Source: Clostridiales bacterium
GTDB taxonomy: Bacteria; Bacillota; Clostridia; Oscillospirales; Butyricicoccaceae
DNA: 17,473 nt
NCBI GenBank assembly: GCA_019421385.1
Contig: JAHZFK010000037.1
Span: 2,878-20,350 of the forward strand
Direction of reading: 5' to 3'
The notes under the pieces are model-generated. The model was not told where the DNA came from. It saw only the letters and a program-made list of their open reading frames with translations, and searched no databases. A program made the position numbers and the translations under genes. Positions 7,653 to 14,690 of the stretch are shown here, piece after piece (the stretch's first letter is position 1; every line of letters begins with the position of its first letter).

Positions 7653-9951
7653 CGTGTTTTTCCTCCTCGTTGTCGGGCTGCGATGGGGTGCTATTGTCGT
7701 TATTCGGCTTATGGCGAAGCGAAGAAAGCAGATTCATGAGTTTCTTTCGCATCTCCCGATGCCGTGCCCGACGGTTTTCTCGAATCTGTGCGACCAGGCG
7801 CAGACGCTGTTGATGCAGCTCGCTTAACACAGGGAAAATCAGTTTTGTGCTGCGAATGCGGTTCATCTTGGCGTGCTTCTTTTGTGCGTAGTCCGGTTTT
7901 ACAATCCAGCGATCGAACAGCATCAGACAGCCGGGAAGCAAAAACAGCACCAGAATGACAGAGATGAGCGCACCGCGGCCGATCAACTGTCCCAGACCGG
8001 AAACCGCTTCGACAGAGGTCATGAAATAGAGACCATATGCTACCGTCATCAAGATCATGCCAGAAGTCAGGATAGATTCTGCACTGACGGTTACGGCGCG
8101 AATGGCCGCTTCTTTTTTGTCGCCCTGCGTACGTGCATCCAAATAATTGCCGGTCAGCAAAATCGAATAGTCGATGGTCGCGCCAAGCTGGATACAGCTG
8201 ACGATAATAAAACCAAGGAACATGGTGCGCTGTCCGTAGATATAAGGCATAGCGGTGTTAATAAATACGGCGCATTCAATCGGGATCAGTACAACGACTG
8301 GCAGCAGCAGCGATTTGTATGTAATCGCCACAACAAGTGCAACGCCGAGCAGGGAAACCAGATTGACCAGCTGATTGTCCGGCACAATGATATCCTTGAT
8401 ATCCTGCGTGGATGGGGTGACGCCGACGAGATAGGTCTGCGCATCGGGATAATACCGGTTGATGATGGCGCGGATATCATTGGCATAGGAAAATGCGGCG
8501 TCGCTTTCACCGGCAGACCGTACGTTGATGATGACACGCGCCCAATTTTCGCCATGCATCATGCCGGTGACGCTTTCCGGCAGGAATTCCTCCGGGATGC
8601 CGTCCGGCAGAACGGAGGCAAGGCCAAGTGCATATTTCACATAGGGCAGATCGTTGATTTCTTCGCACATGGCTTTTTCGGTCACATTGCCGTCCAGCGG
8701 GATGAGCGCAAGCATCATGTTGCTTTGCCCGAATTTTTCATTCATCTGCTGTTCGGCCTCATATACCGGCGTGCCAGGGGAGTTGGCAACTGCTTCGTTG
8801 CCGTAAGTGAAGTCTGCCATGCCCTGTGCAATATAGCAGGGGATGATGAGAATAGCGACCACTGCCAGCACTGGCTTGCGCAGTTTATAGGAGAATTCGC
8901 CAAAGCCGCGCCATTGGCGGGGGATAAAGGAACGATGCTGCGTTTTGGCGATGATGTTCTGGAAACGCAAAATGAGCGCGGGCATCAGCAGTAACACGGT
9001 CAGCAGGCTGAGGGCGATGCCCTTGGCCAGCACAAAGCCCATATCCGGGCCGATGCCGAACCGCATGAGCGCCAACGCAAGGAAGCCGACAATCGTCGTT
9101 GCGCCGGATGCACCAATCGAAGAAAAGGCTGTGCGCAATGCATTTGCCATCGCCTGTTCAGGTTCCACACCGTTGGCTTTTTCCTCTGTGAAGGCGTGCA
9201 GCAGGAAGATGGAATAGTCCATCGAACATGCCAGCTGTAAAACTGCGCCGACCGCATTGGAAAGGAAAGAGATTTCACCAAAAATAATGTTGGAGCCCAT
9301 GTTGATGACAATAGCAATACCCAGAACAGACAAAAACAGCACGGGTTCAAACCATGAGGTGGTCGTGAGCGTCAAAATCAAAAAGATGATGACGACCGCC
9401 AGCATCATGACGCGGGCAACTTCTGCGTTGATCGTTGGGCCAAGGTTGGCATCCGAAACGGCAGAGCCTGCAACAAGTCCACGATCTCCGACGATCTGCT
9501 CAATTTCCGCAACGGCTTTGTGTGTACGCGAAGAGGAGTCCTTTTCCAGAAAAATGACATCCATATAGGCGTTTCCGTCTTTGTAATAATCCTCGATGCT
9601 GGAATAATCAATAAAGAGATCCGAGCCATAGATATTGGTCGTGGTATCGCACCACATGACCATGTCCACACCATCTACTTGGGAGATGCGATCCTTGATG
9701 TTTTTGGCTTCATACAGTGTGACATCTTGCAGCATGACCCGCCCCATGCCGGGGTAAGTAAATTCTTCCTGCATGATATCCAGCGCCTGCGCGGAAGGGG
9801 AGGAATCCGGAAGATATTTGGTTAAGTCATAGTTGACGCCGACCATAGGAATGCAGATCAGGCTGAGTATCACCAGAACGGCAAAGACTTTTTCGATCTG
9901 CTTGCGTTTATGTATGATCAGGTCAACCGGACGGTGGCCTTCTTTTTTCAA
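7639..9951 (-). CDS. MMPL/RND family transporter
   Basis: A 770-residue (from TTG) inner-membrane transporter with the RND fold: helix 1 near residues 20-40, an extracytoplasmic domain to about 185, helices 2-6 to about 345, helix 7 near 370-390, a second outer domain to about 535, then helices 8-12. The two Asp-Tyr pairs of MmpL-type proton relays are present, in CSMDYSIFLL and GATIDYSILLTG, so proton-driven export of a lipid or hydrophobic compound is likely. The cytoplasmic tail (about 75 residues) is first strongly basic, then acidic. TTG 9951 is chosen because a -10 box at 10012-10007 excludes the upstream ATG at 10029, and AGGAAAG lies 11 bases upstream; this start is not certain. Confidence 0.9.
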   Translation of the reverse strand: MKKEGHRPVDLIIHKRKQIEKVFAVLVILSLICIPMVGVNYDLTKYLPDSSPSAQALDIMQEEFTYPGMGRVMLQDVTLYEAKNIKDRISQVDGVDMVMWCDTTTNIYGSDLFIDYSSIEDYYKDGNAYMDVIFLEKDSSSRTHKAVAEIEQIVGDRGLVAGSAVSDANLGPTINAEVARVMMLAVVIIFLILTLTTTSWFEPVLFLSVLGIAIVINMGSNIIFGEISFLSNAVGAVLQLACSMDYSIFLLHAFTEEKANGVEPEQAMANALRTAFSSIGASGATTIVGFLALALMRFGIGPDMGFVLAKGIALSLLTVLLLMPALILRFQNIIAKTQHRSFIPRQWRGFGEFSYKLRKPVLAVVAILIIPCYIAQGMADFTYGNEAVANSPGTPVYEAEQQMNEKFGQSNMMLALIPLDGNVTEKAMCEEINDLPYVKYALGLASVLPDGIPEEFLPESVTGMMHGENWARVIINVRSAGESDAAFSYANDIRAIINRYYPDAQTYLVGVTPSTQDIKDIIVPDNQLVNLVSLLGVALVVAITYKSLLLPVVVLIPIECAVFINTAMPYIYGQRTMFLGFIIVSCIQLGATIDYSILLTGNYLDARTQGDKKEAAIRAVTVSAESILTSGMILMTVAYGLYFMTSVEAVSGLGQLIGRGALISVILVLFLLPGCLMLFDRWIVKPDYAQKKHAKMNRIRSTKLIFPVLSELHQQRLRLVAQIRENRRARHREMRKKLMNLLSSLRHKPNNDNSTPSQPDNEEEKHDDES

Positions 9952-10006
9952 ATAAACACCAACTTTCCTGATAATAGATATTGTGTATGATTTTATTTCG
10001 TGATAT

Positions 10007-10035
10007 AGTATAAAACATAAGGATAACATACACAA
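10007..10035 (-). promoter_or_regulatory. Probable promoter of the MMPL/coiled-coil operon
   Basis: On the minus strand, TTGTGT (10035-10030) and TATACT (10012-10007) are separated by 17 bases. The -10 box is good and the -35 box weak, as expected for a repressed or activated promoter. A half-site CATACAC (10027-10033 on the plus strand) overlaps the -35 box and is mirrored by GTGTATG at 9983-9989. Confidence 0.55.
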
Positions 10036-10053
10036 GAATCAAATATAGTTGTT

Positions 10054-10071
10054 ATGTATAATAATATACAT
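10054..10071. promoter_or_regulatory. Perfect inverted repeat, candidate TetR operator
   Basis: ATGTATA (10054-10060), ATAA spacer, TATACAT (10065-10071): a perfect 7-base inverted repeat in the 169-base gap between divergent tetR-type and MMPL genes. It contains a TATAAT at 10057-10062. It would also fill the spacer of a possible TTGTTA (10049-10054)/TTTAAA (10071-10076) promoter, although neither promoter reading is strong. Size and symmetry suit a TetR dimer; binding is inferred. Confidence 0.55.
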
Positions 10072-10120
10072 TTAAAAGCAATATGTTCGTTTTTGGGAGA
10101 AAAGAATGGAGGGAAGCCCC

Positions 10121-10666
10121 ATGCAGCAACAAGAGGATAAGCGTATCCGGAGGACAAAAAAATTGCTGCGGCAGGCGCTGACGCGGCTGATGCAGCAAAA
10201 GGACTTTCAAAGCATCACGGTAACCGATGTGGTGCGGGAAGCGGATATCAACCGCGGGACATTTTATGCGCATTATCGCGACGTATATGATTTGCGTGAG
10301 CGGATCGAGGCAGAAATGATTGCAGATTTCCGTGGGATGATTGCCAGCTTGCGTCCCAGCGAGATTGCAACCTTGCAGCCGGTGCTCAGCCGGGCGGTGG
10401 ACTATCTGGAGGAAAACCGGGAAATTGTCACGGCGCTGATTAAGGGCAGCGGCGTAGAGGGCTTTGGAAAAAAGCTGATCGGCGTGCTGGAGGAGTGCCG
10501 GTTAGAGGGAATGCCCTATCGCAGCGTGGAAGATGTCTATGTCGCGCGTTTCGTTGCGATGGGGGTCGTGGGAATGCTGGAAAAGTGGATCACCGAAGCG
10601 CAGCCGATTCCGAAAAATGAGATGATTGCATTGATGGCCAAGATTTTGGCGCCCTTAATGCAGTGA
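10121..10666 (+). CDS. TetR/AcrR family transcriptional regulator
   Basis: A 181-residue one-component regulator. The N-terminal helix-turn-helix is clear: RTKKLLRQALTRLMQQKDF, then ITVTDVVREADINRGTFYAHYRDVYDL, the last part being the recognition helix and following helix of TetR proteins. The C-terminal 120 residues are helical and form the ligand-binding and dimer domain; its ligand cannot be predicted. ATG 10121 is preferred over ATG 10106 because GGAGGG (10108-10113) lies 7 bases ahead of it; the upstream ATG has a weaker GGGAG, so a 186-residue form is possible. It is divergent from the MMPL operon, which it most likely controls, perhaps together with its own gene. Confidence 0.9.
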   Translation: MQQQEDKRIRRTKKLLRQALTRLMQQKDFQSITVTDVVREADINRGTFYAHYRDVYDLRERIEAEMIADFRGMIASLRPSEIATLQPVLSRAVDYLEENREIVTALIKGSGVEGFGKKLIGVLEECRLEGMPYRSVEDVYVARFVAMGVVGMLEKWITEAQPIPKNEMIALMAKILAPLMQ

Positions 10667-10683
10667 CTTGATAGTGAGCATGA

Positions 10684-10723
10684 AAAAACGGCAAAGGACA
10701 CTTTAGAGTCCTTTGCCGTTTTT
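10684..10723. terminator. Strong bidirectional terminator between tetR-type gene and glycosyltransferase
   Basis: A perfect 16-bp stem (10684-10699 with 10708-10723) encloses an 8-base loop; the arms are AAAAACGGCAAAGGAC and its complement, giving A/T runs at both outer ends. It sits between convergent genes and ends 10 bases before the glycosyltransferase stop codon. Confidence 0.95.
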
Positions 10724-10733
10724 ATGATAAAAT

Positions 10734-11864
10734 CTATTTGCTGTGCAGCACAAATTCTGCCAGCCGCTCGGTTGCATCCGGGTGCGCGATAGCCTGCATG
10801 GTTTGGCGCACCGTTTTCAAACGAACCGGATTGCGGAACAACTCGTATACCGCTTCGTCGATGGGGAAGTGCTTGGTAATCAGAGCGGCCATGCCGTTGT
10901 TGACCAGAAAATCCACATTGCGCTCTTCGTGTCCGGGAATGGGATCGACCAGCAGCATGGGAAGATTCTTGGCAAGCGCTTCGGAAACGGTCAGGCCACC
11001 CGGTTTGGAGACAATACAGTCGGACGCGCTCATCATCACCTCGACGTTGTGCACGAACCCATACGGTTTGACCACACATTCCCCCTCATAGCGGGAGGCG
11101 AACTGTTCGACACGCAGCTGCATTTTCTTGTTGTTGCCGCAAACCACGAGCAGCTGCAGCGGAATACCGATCGAGGTCAGCTTTTCCAAGTTTTTGACAT
11201 TGTCGGCATACCCCATGCTGCCGCCCATCAGAAGCAGCGTGCGCATATTGGGGTTGATGCCAAGCTGAGTGGCAGCATCCTGCCGCGACAGCGTTTGGTT
11301 GAATTTGGGATGCACAGGGATGCCGAAAGGCAGAATGCGGCGCTCTGGGATGCCGCGTTTGACACAGCGGAAGGTGAGCAGTTCGCTTGCTGTGACAATA
11401 TACTGGACTCGCGGCACATCCTCCCAATAGGGGTGCAGGGTATAGTCGGTCACGATACCGATTGTGGTAATATCGGCAAGTTTTTTGCGCTTTTTCAGCT
11501 CGTCAACCATTTGCGCCGCAAAAATGTGAGTGCAGATGATCACATCGGGCGCATAGCCCGCGAGCACCTTGGCAAACTTGGACGCCCCCAGCGCATTGAT
11601 GATATTGATGATGCTGGGAGCACTGGAAAAATAGCTGGCACCGTTGTTTTCGGCAAGCTGGTATACCAAGCGATACAGAGTTTGCATGTGCTTGGATGAA
11701 AACAAATACCCCTTGTCGATGGTATTCTTAATCAAATTGCTGATATAGGCATAAACGTCCAGCGTATGCACTTCCGCGCCTTTGCTGGTCAGCATATCGC
11801 CAATGGCCTTGGCGGTGGCGTGGTGACCATAGCCTGCGGTGACGGATAAAATCAATACTCTCAT
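10734..11864 (-). CDS. UgtP/MGDG synthase-like diacylglycerol glycosyltransferase (GT28 family)
   Basis: A 376-residue membrane-associated GT-B enzyme that transfers a sugar, usually glucose or galactose from a UDP-sugar, to diacylglycerol to make glycolipids and anchors for lipoteichoic acid. The N-terminus reads MRVLILSVTAGYGHHATAKAI, the MGDG_synth motif, and the domain includes PDVIICTHIFAAQMVDEL. The C-terminal nucleotide-sugar domain has GGSMGYADN, VVKPYGFVHNVEVMMSASD and SKPGGLTVSEAL, the donor-binding core. ATG 11864 is chosen; the frame runs further upstream but only this start has an AGGAG (11 bases away) and begins at the conserved motif. It lies 66 bases after spoVG with a possible promoter between. 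Exact sugar and processivity are unknown. Confidence 0.9.
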   Translation of the reverse strand: MRVLILSVTAGYGHHATAKAIGDMLTSKGAEVHTLDVYAYISNLIKNTIDKGYLFSSKHMQTLYRLVYQLAENNGASYFSSAPSIINIINALGASKFAKVLAGYAPDVIICTHIFAAQMVDELKKRKKLADITTIGIVTDYTLHPYWEDVPRVQYIVTASELLTFRCVKRGIPERRILPFGIPVHPKFNQTLSRQDAATQLGINPNMRTLLLMGGSMGYADNVKNLEKLTSIGIPLQLLVVCGNNKKMQLRVEQFASRYEGECVVKPYGFVHNVEVMMSASDCIVSKPGGLTVSEALAKNLPMLLVDPIPGHEERNVDFLVNNGMAALITKHFPIDEAVYELFRNPVRLKTVRQTMQAIAHPDATERLAEFVLHSK

Positions 11865-11892
11865 AACAATTTTCTCTCCTTGCTTATGAGTT

Positions 11893-11921
11893 ATTGTACC
11901 GCATCGGCGCGCAAAATGCAA
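11893..11921 (-). promoter_or_regulatory. Possible promoter of the glycosyltransferase gene
   Basis: On the minus strand, TTGCAT (11921-11916), 17-base spacer, TACAAT (11898-11893), in the gap between spoVG and the glycosyltransferase. The -10 box matches 5 of 6 and the -35 box 3 of 6. Read-through from spoVG is also possible because no terminator is visible between the genes. Confidence 0.4.
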
Positions 11922-11930
11922 ACCAAACCG

Positions 11931-12206
11931 TCAGCAGGAGGAGGAATGTTCCTGAGGGAGGGCAAGATAGGCGTTCAGAACCTGCTGCTCCAGTGTTTCG
12001 CGCAGCGCACCACCGACCGGATGCGCAATGTCGCGGAAACGTCCATCCGGCATTCGGCGGGATGGCATCGCAAGGAACAAACGGTCGTGTCCAGCGATGA
12101 TTTTGATATCGTGCACCGCCAGTACGCCGTCGAATGTGACGGAAACCAGCGCTTTGAGCTTACCGGAAGGTTCGATATGGCGGAATTTAATGTCGGTGAT
12201 TTCCAT
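11931..12206 (-). CDS. spoVG: Septation/regulatory protein SpoVG
   Basis: A 91-residue protein that matches SpoVG along most of its length: MEITDIKFRHIEPSGKLKA, VSVTFDGVLAVHDIKII, LFLAMPSRRMPDGRFRDIAHP, and a C-terminal helix ending in the VLNAY pattern. SpoVG is a small RNA/DNA-binding regulator found across Bacillota; it affects asymmetric septation in spore formers and capsule, virulence or cell-wall genes elsewhere. The start ATG is preceded by AAGGAG. It is divergent from murC and upstream of a glycolipid glycosyltransferase, so all three neighbours concern the envelope. The short Ser-rich tail (EHSSSC) is not conserved. A minus-strand promoter should lie near 12270-12300 but I could not place it confidently. 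Confidence 0.95.
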   Translation of the reverse strand: MEITDIKFRHIEPSGKLKALVSVTFDGVLAVHDIKIIAGHDRLFLAMPSRRMPDGRFRDIAHPVGGALRETLEQQVLNAYLALPQEHSSSC

Positions 12207-12255
12207 GGAATAACTCCTTTTTCGGTCGGGACAGGGATTTTGGTTTGTTTTACTC

Positions 12256-12284
12256 TTTTCATTTTAACAAAACTATACTATAAT
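12256..12284 (+). promoter_or_regulatory. Probable murC promoter
   Basis: TTTTCA (12256-12261), 17-base spacer, TATAAT (12279-12284). The -10 box is perfect and the -35 box matches 4 of 6. Transcription would start near 12291, leaving an 85-base leader that includes the hairpin at 12314-12345. The AT-rich stretch is shared with the start region of divergent spoVG. Confidence 0.6.
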
Positions 12285-12313
12285 ATACCTTGACTGGTAA
12301 GAATAAATACAAA

Positions 12314-12345
12314 GCTGCGGCATACGGAATGTCCGTTTCCGCAGC
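12314..12345 (+). other. Two-part hairpin in the murC leader
   Basis: GCTGCGG (12314-12320) pairs with CCGCAGC (12339-12345), and inside it ACGGA (12324-12328) pairs with TCCGT (12332-12336) around an ATG loop, leaving a 3/2-base internal loop. On the plus strand it is followed by AAAAAG, so it is not a terminator for murC. On the minus strand it is followed by a T-rich run and could stop transcripts heading toward spoVG. A role in mRNA stability or control is also possible. Confidence 0.6.
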
Positions 12346-12375
12346 AAAAAGTACAAAATGGGAGGCTTTGGGGAA

Positions 12376-13746
12376 ATGGCCCTGTCTATCAAGCCCTATA
12401 TTGAGAATAAGGAAAGAATACACCTGATTGGCATCGGCGGTGTGTCGATGAGCTCGCTGGCGGAGCTGCTGCTCAGCTGGGGCGTTCCGGTAAGCGGTTC
12501 GGATCGGCTGAAAACCGATGTGACAGCCCGTTTAGAGGCACTGGGCGCGAAAATCGTGTATGAGCACAAGGCGGAGAATGTGGAAGGCGTGTCGTTGATC
12601 GTGCGCACTGCCGCCGTGCATGATGATAACCCAGAGGTGGCGCGCGCACATGCACTGGGCATTCCGGTGATGGAACGCGCAGAGGCATGGGGACATTTGA
12701 TGCGTGACTACGAAAATGTGGTCTGCTTGGCGGGTACGCACGGCAAAACCACGTCCACCTCAATGATGGCACTGATCACCATGGAAGCCCAGATGGACCC
12801 GACTGTCATGGTCGGCAGCAACCTGCCTGCAATCGGCGGTACGCTGCGCATCGGTGATAAGGGCTGCTTTGTGGCGGAAAGCTGCGAATACTGCAATTCT
12901 TTCCTGTCTTTTGCACCGACGGTGGCTGTGGTGCTCAATGTAGAGGAAGATCATCTGGACTTTTTCAAAGATATCAATGATATTATTCATTCTTTCCGTT
13001 CGTTTGTGGAACTGACGCCGATGAACGGCTTGGTGGTGGTCAACGGTGATGATCCGAATGCCATGCGCTGCGTGGACGGTCTGGATCGCCATATCCGCAC
13101 GTTTGGCGTGAATGAGGGCGCGGATGTGCGTGCCACAGATATCCGTGATGAGAACGGTTATTATCGGTTCACTGTTTTGGTGGATGGCGCGCCTTACGCA
13201 AAGGTGGAGCTTTCTGTGCCCGGACGGCACAATATGCTCAATGCACTGGCGTGCTGCGCGGCAGCAGAGTTCCTTGGCGTGCCGGGGGATGCAACAGAGC
13301 GCGGCTTGAATCGGTTTACCGGTTCCTCGCGTCGATTCCAGCTGGTCGGCAAAATGCCGAACGGCGCAACGGTCGTGGACGACTATGCACATCATCCGAG
13401 TGAGATGAAGGCGACGCTGTCCACGGCTCGGGAAATGCATTTTGACCGAATCTTGTGCGCGTTTCAGTCACACACCTATACGCGCACAAAAGCGCTGTTC
13501 TCGGAGTTTGTCGAGGCGCTGTGCATGTGCGATCAGGCGGTGCTGGCGCCGATTTATGCAGCGCGCGAGCAGAATACGATCGGCATTTATGCTTCCGATC
13601 TGGCAAAGGAAGTGCCGGGGGCGATCGCATTGGATACCTTTGAAGAGATTGCGGAGTATCTGCGGCGGGAAGCCGGACCGAATGATCTTGTGATTACCAT
13701 GGGTGCAGGCAATATCAACGCTGTTGGGCCTATGCTCATCAAATAA
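12376..13746 (+). CDS. murC: UDP-N-acetylmuramate--L-alanine ligase MurC
   Basis: A 456-residue cytoplasmic ligase that uses ATP to add L-alanine to UDP-MurNAc, the first peptide step of peptidoglycan synthesis. The N-terminal UDP-binding domain has HLIGIGGVSMSS (residues 16-27), the ATP loop is GTHGKTT (120-126), the central domain has NVEEDHLDFF and HNMLNALA (285-292), and the C-terminal domain has DDYAHHPSE (335-343). Length is normal for the family. ATG 12376 is chosen over ATG 12358 because GGAGG (12361-12365) lies 10 bases ahead and the upstream codon sits just before that site. It is monocistronic here, closed by a terminator; the usual mur/fts neighbours are absent. Confidence 0.97.
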   Translation: MALSIKPYIENKERIHLIGIGGVSMSSLAELLLSWGVPVSGSDRLKTDVTARLEALGAKIVYEHKAENVEGVSLIVRTAAVHDDNPEVARAHALGIPVMERAEAWGHLMRDYENVVCLAGTHGKTTSTSMMALITMEAQMDPTVMVGSNLPAIGGTLRIGDKGCFVAESCEYCNSFLSFAPTVAVVLNVEEDHLDFFKDINDIIHSFRSFVELTPMNGLVVVNGDDPNAMRCVDGLDRHIRTFGVNEGADVRATDIRDENGYYRFTVLVDGAPYAKVELSVPGRHNMLNALACCAAAEFLGVPGDATERGLNRFTGSSRRFQLVGKMPNGATVVDDYAHHPSEMKATLSTAREMHFDRILCAFQSHTYTRTKALFSEFVEALCMCDQAVLAPIYAAREQNTIGIYASDLAKEVPGAIALDTFEEIAEYLRREAGPNDLVITMGAGNINAVGPMLIK

Positions 13747-13751
13747 AATGA

Positions 13752-13786
13752 AAAAATCGCGGCGAGGGAAGTTCGCCGCGATTTTT
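13752..13786 (+). terminator. Rho-independent terminator after murC
   Basis: A perfect 14-bp stem, AAAAATCGCGGCGA (13752-13765) with TCGCCGCGATTTTT (13773-13786), and a 7-base loop. It starts 5 bases after the murC stop codon. Confidence 0.95.
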
Positions 13787-13832
13787 GTATGCGCGAAAGA
13801 TTTGCCGCCTGCAAAAAATCTCTCAAATCACC

Positions 13833-13879
13833 TTGACAAAAATTATAAAATGGTGCATACTGATAATACAAAGTATTAT
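13833..13879 (+). promoter_or_regulatory. Promoter and inverted-repeat site ahead of cytidylate-kinase-like gene
   Basis: TTGACA (13833-13838), 17-base spacer, CATACT (13856-13861). Directly after the -10 box is a perfect inverted repeat, ATAATAC (13863-13869), AAA, GTATTAT (13873-13879), centred on the expected transcription start. This position suits a repressor. No regulator gene lies next door, so the binding protein is unknown. A second TATAAT at 13888-13893 lacks a -35 box. Confidence 0.6.
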
Positions 13880-13917
13880 GCAATTTGTATAATAAAAGTC
13901 AGTAAGGAGGGTGCGTT

Positions 13918-14529
13918 ATGAATAACAATTTGATTATCACGATTGGCCGTGAATATGGTACCGGAGGCAGGGAGATCGGCCAGAAACTCGCGCTCCGCCT
14001 TGGTATTCCTTTTTATGACCGGGAACTGATTACCCGTGCGGCGAAAAAGACCGGTTTTGACGAAAAACTGTTTGAGCAGCTGGATAAGCGCGCAACCAAC
14101 AGCTTTCTGTATTCCTTGACCATGTTTGGTTCGGTTGGCCTGAATGGCATGAGCTTGACTGACCAGCTCTATCTGGCACAGTCCAATATCATTCGTGAAA
14201 TGGCCGAAGATTCGTCCTGTGTTGTGGTTGGCCGTTGTGCGGATCATGTGCTGCGTGATTTCCCCAACAAATTCGATTTCTTTGTCCATGGTTCGATTGA
14301 GGATCGTGTAAAACGGATTCAAACCTGCGGCGACTATGAGATTGAGGGCAAGACGCCGGAGGCTGCGCTGGAAAAGATGGATAAACAGCGCTCTACATAT
14401 TACAACTATTACACCGGCAAGGTGTGGGGTAAGTGCGATCACTATGACCTGTGTGTCAATGCCGGCCGTTTGGGCGTAGAGTATTCGACGGAAATCATTT
14501 TGGAGTATGTCAACCGTCTGAAGAAATAG
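13918..14529 (+). CDS. Cytidylate kinase-like family protein
   Basis: A 203-residue P-loop protein. The N-terminus, ITIGREYGTGGREIGQKLA (residues 7-25), is the modified nucleotide-binding loop of the Cytidylate_kin2 family, followed by LGIPFYDRELI, the usual second motif. VVVGRCADHVL and the lid-like stretch EDRVKRIQ follow, then a C-terminal YNYYTGKVWGKCDHYDLCVNAGRLG, also typical. Related proteins are annotated as CMP/dCMP kinase-like but are distinct from the true Cmk fused or adjacent to rpsA; the substrate is often unproven. The AAGGAGGG site lies 6 bases before ATG. The gene stands alone between two terminators, so context does not tell its substrate. Confidence 0.88.
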   Translation: MNNNLIITIGREYGTGGREIGQKLALRLGIPFYDRELITRAAKKTGFDEKLFEQLDKRATNSFLYSLTMFGSVGLNGMSLTDQLYLAQSNIIREMAEDSSCVVVGRCADHVLRDFPNKFDFFVHGSIEDRVKRIQTCGDYEIEGKTPEAALEKMDKQRSTYYNYYTGKVWGKCDHYDLCVNAGRLGVEYSTEIILEYVNRLKK

Positions 14530-14563
14530 CATTCTGGTCTGGGAGAGAAGAGAGAGAAAAGAA

Positions 14564-14594
14564 GAAAAGCCGTGTCCTGTGGGCACGGCTTTTC
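14564..14594 (+). terminator. Rho-independent terminator after cytidylate-kinase-like gene
   Basis: GAAAAGCCGTG (14564-14574) pairs with CACGGCTTTTC (14584-14594); the stem extends inward as TCC with GGG, closing a TGT loop. The T run is inside the stem and the tail is short, so efficiency may be moderate. Confidence 0.8.
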
Positions 14595-14690
14595 GCTTGT
14601 ATTTTGGCGCACGCCTGCGTGACTGTATCACAGAAAAAAACCAGACTTTTGGATATACTAAGATCAAACAAGAGAAAGGAGCTGACCAAT

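Noticed and set aside
7873..8994. Long plus-strand open frame (373 codons) inside the MMPL gene
   Set aside because: It is antisense to a clear transporter with membrane helices and Asp-Tyr relay motifs; its product is His/Asp/Gly-rich without recognisable domains, as expected of a shadow frame.
10743..11699. Plus-strand open frame of 318 codons opposite the glycosyltransferase
   Set aside because: No ribosome binding site and a composition of antisense type; the minus-strand gene has full family motifs.
12290..12295. TTGACT as a -35 box for murC
   Set aside because: No -10 box at 16 to 18 bases; the TATAAT at 12279-12284 lies upstream of it and pairs better with TTTTCA.
12760..13440. Minus-strand open frame of 226 codons opposite murC
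   Set aside because: Shadow of murC; His/Cys-rich product with no domain pattern.
14451..14690. N-terminal extension of the thioredoxin frame
   Set aside because: It passes through the terminator of the preceding gene; the ATG at 14691 has a ribosome binding site and gives the normal thioredoxin length.
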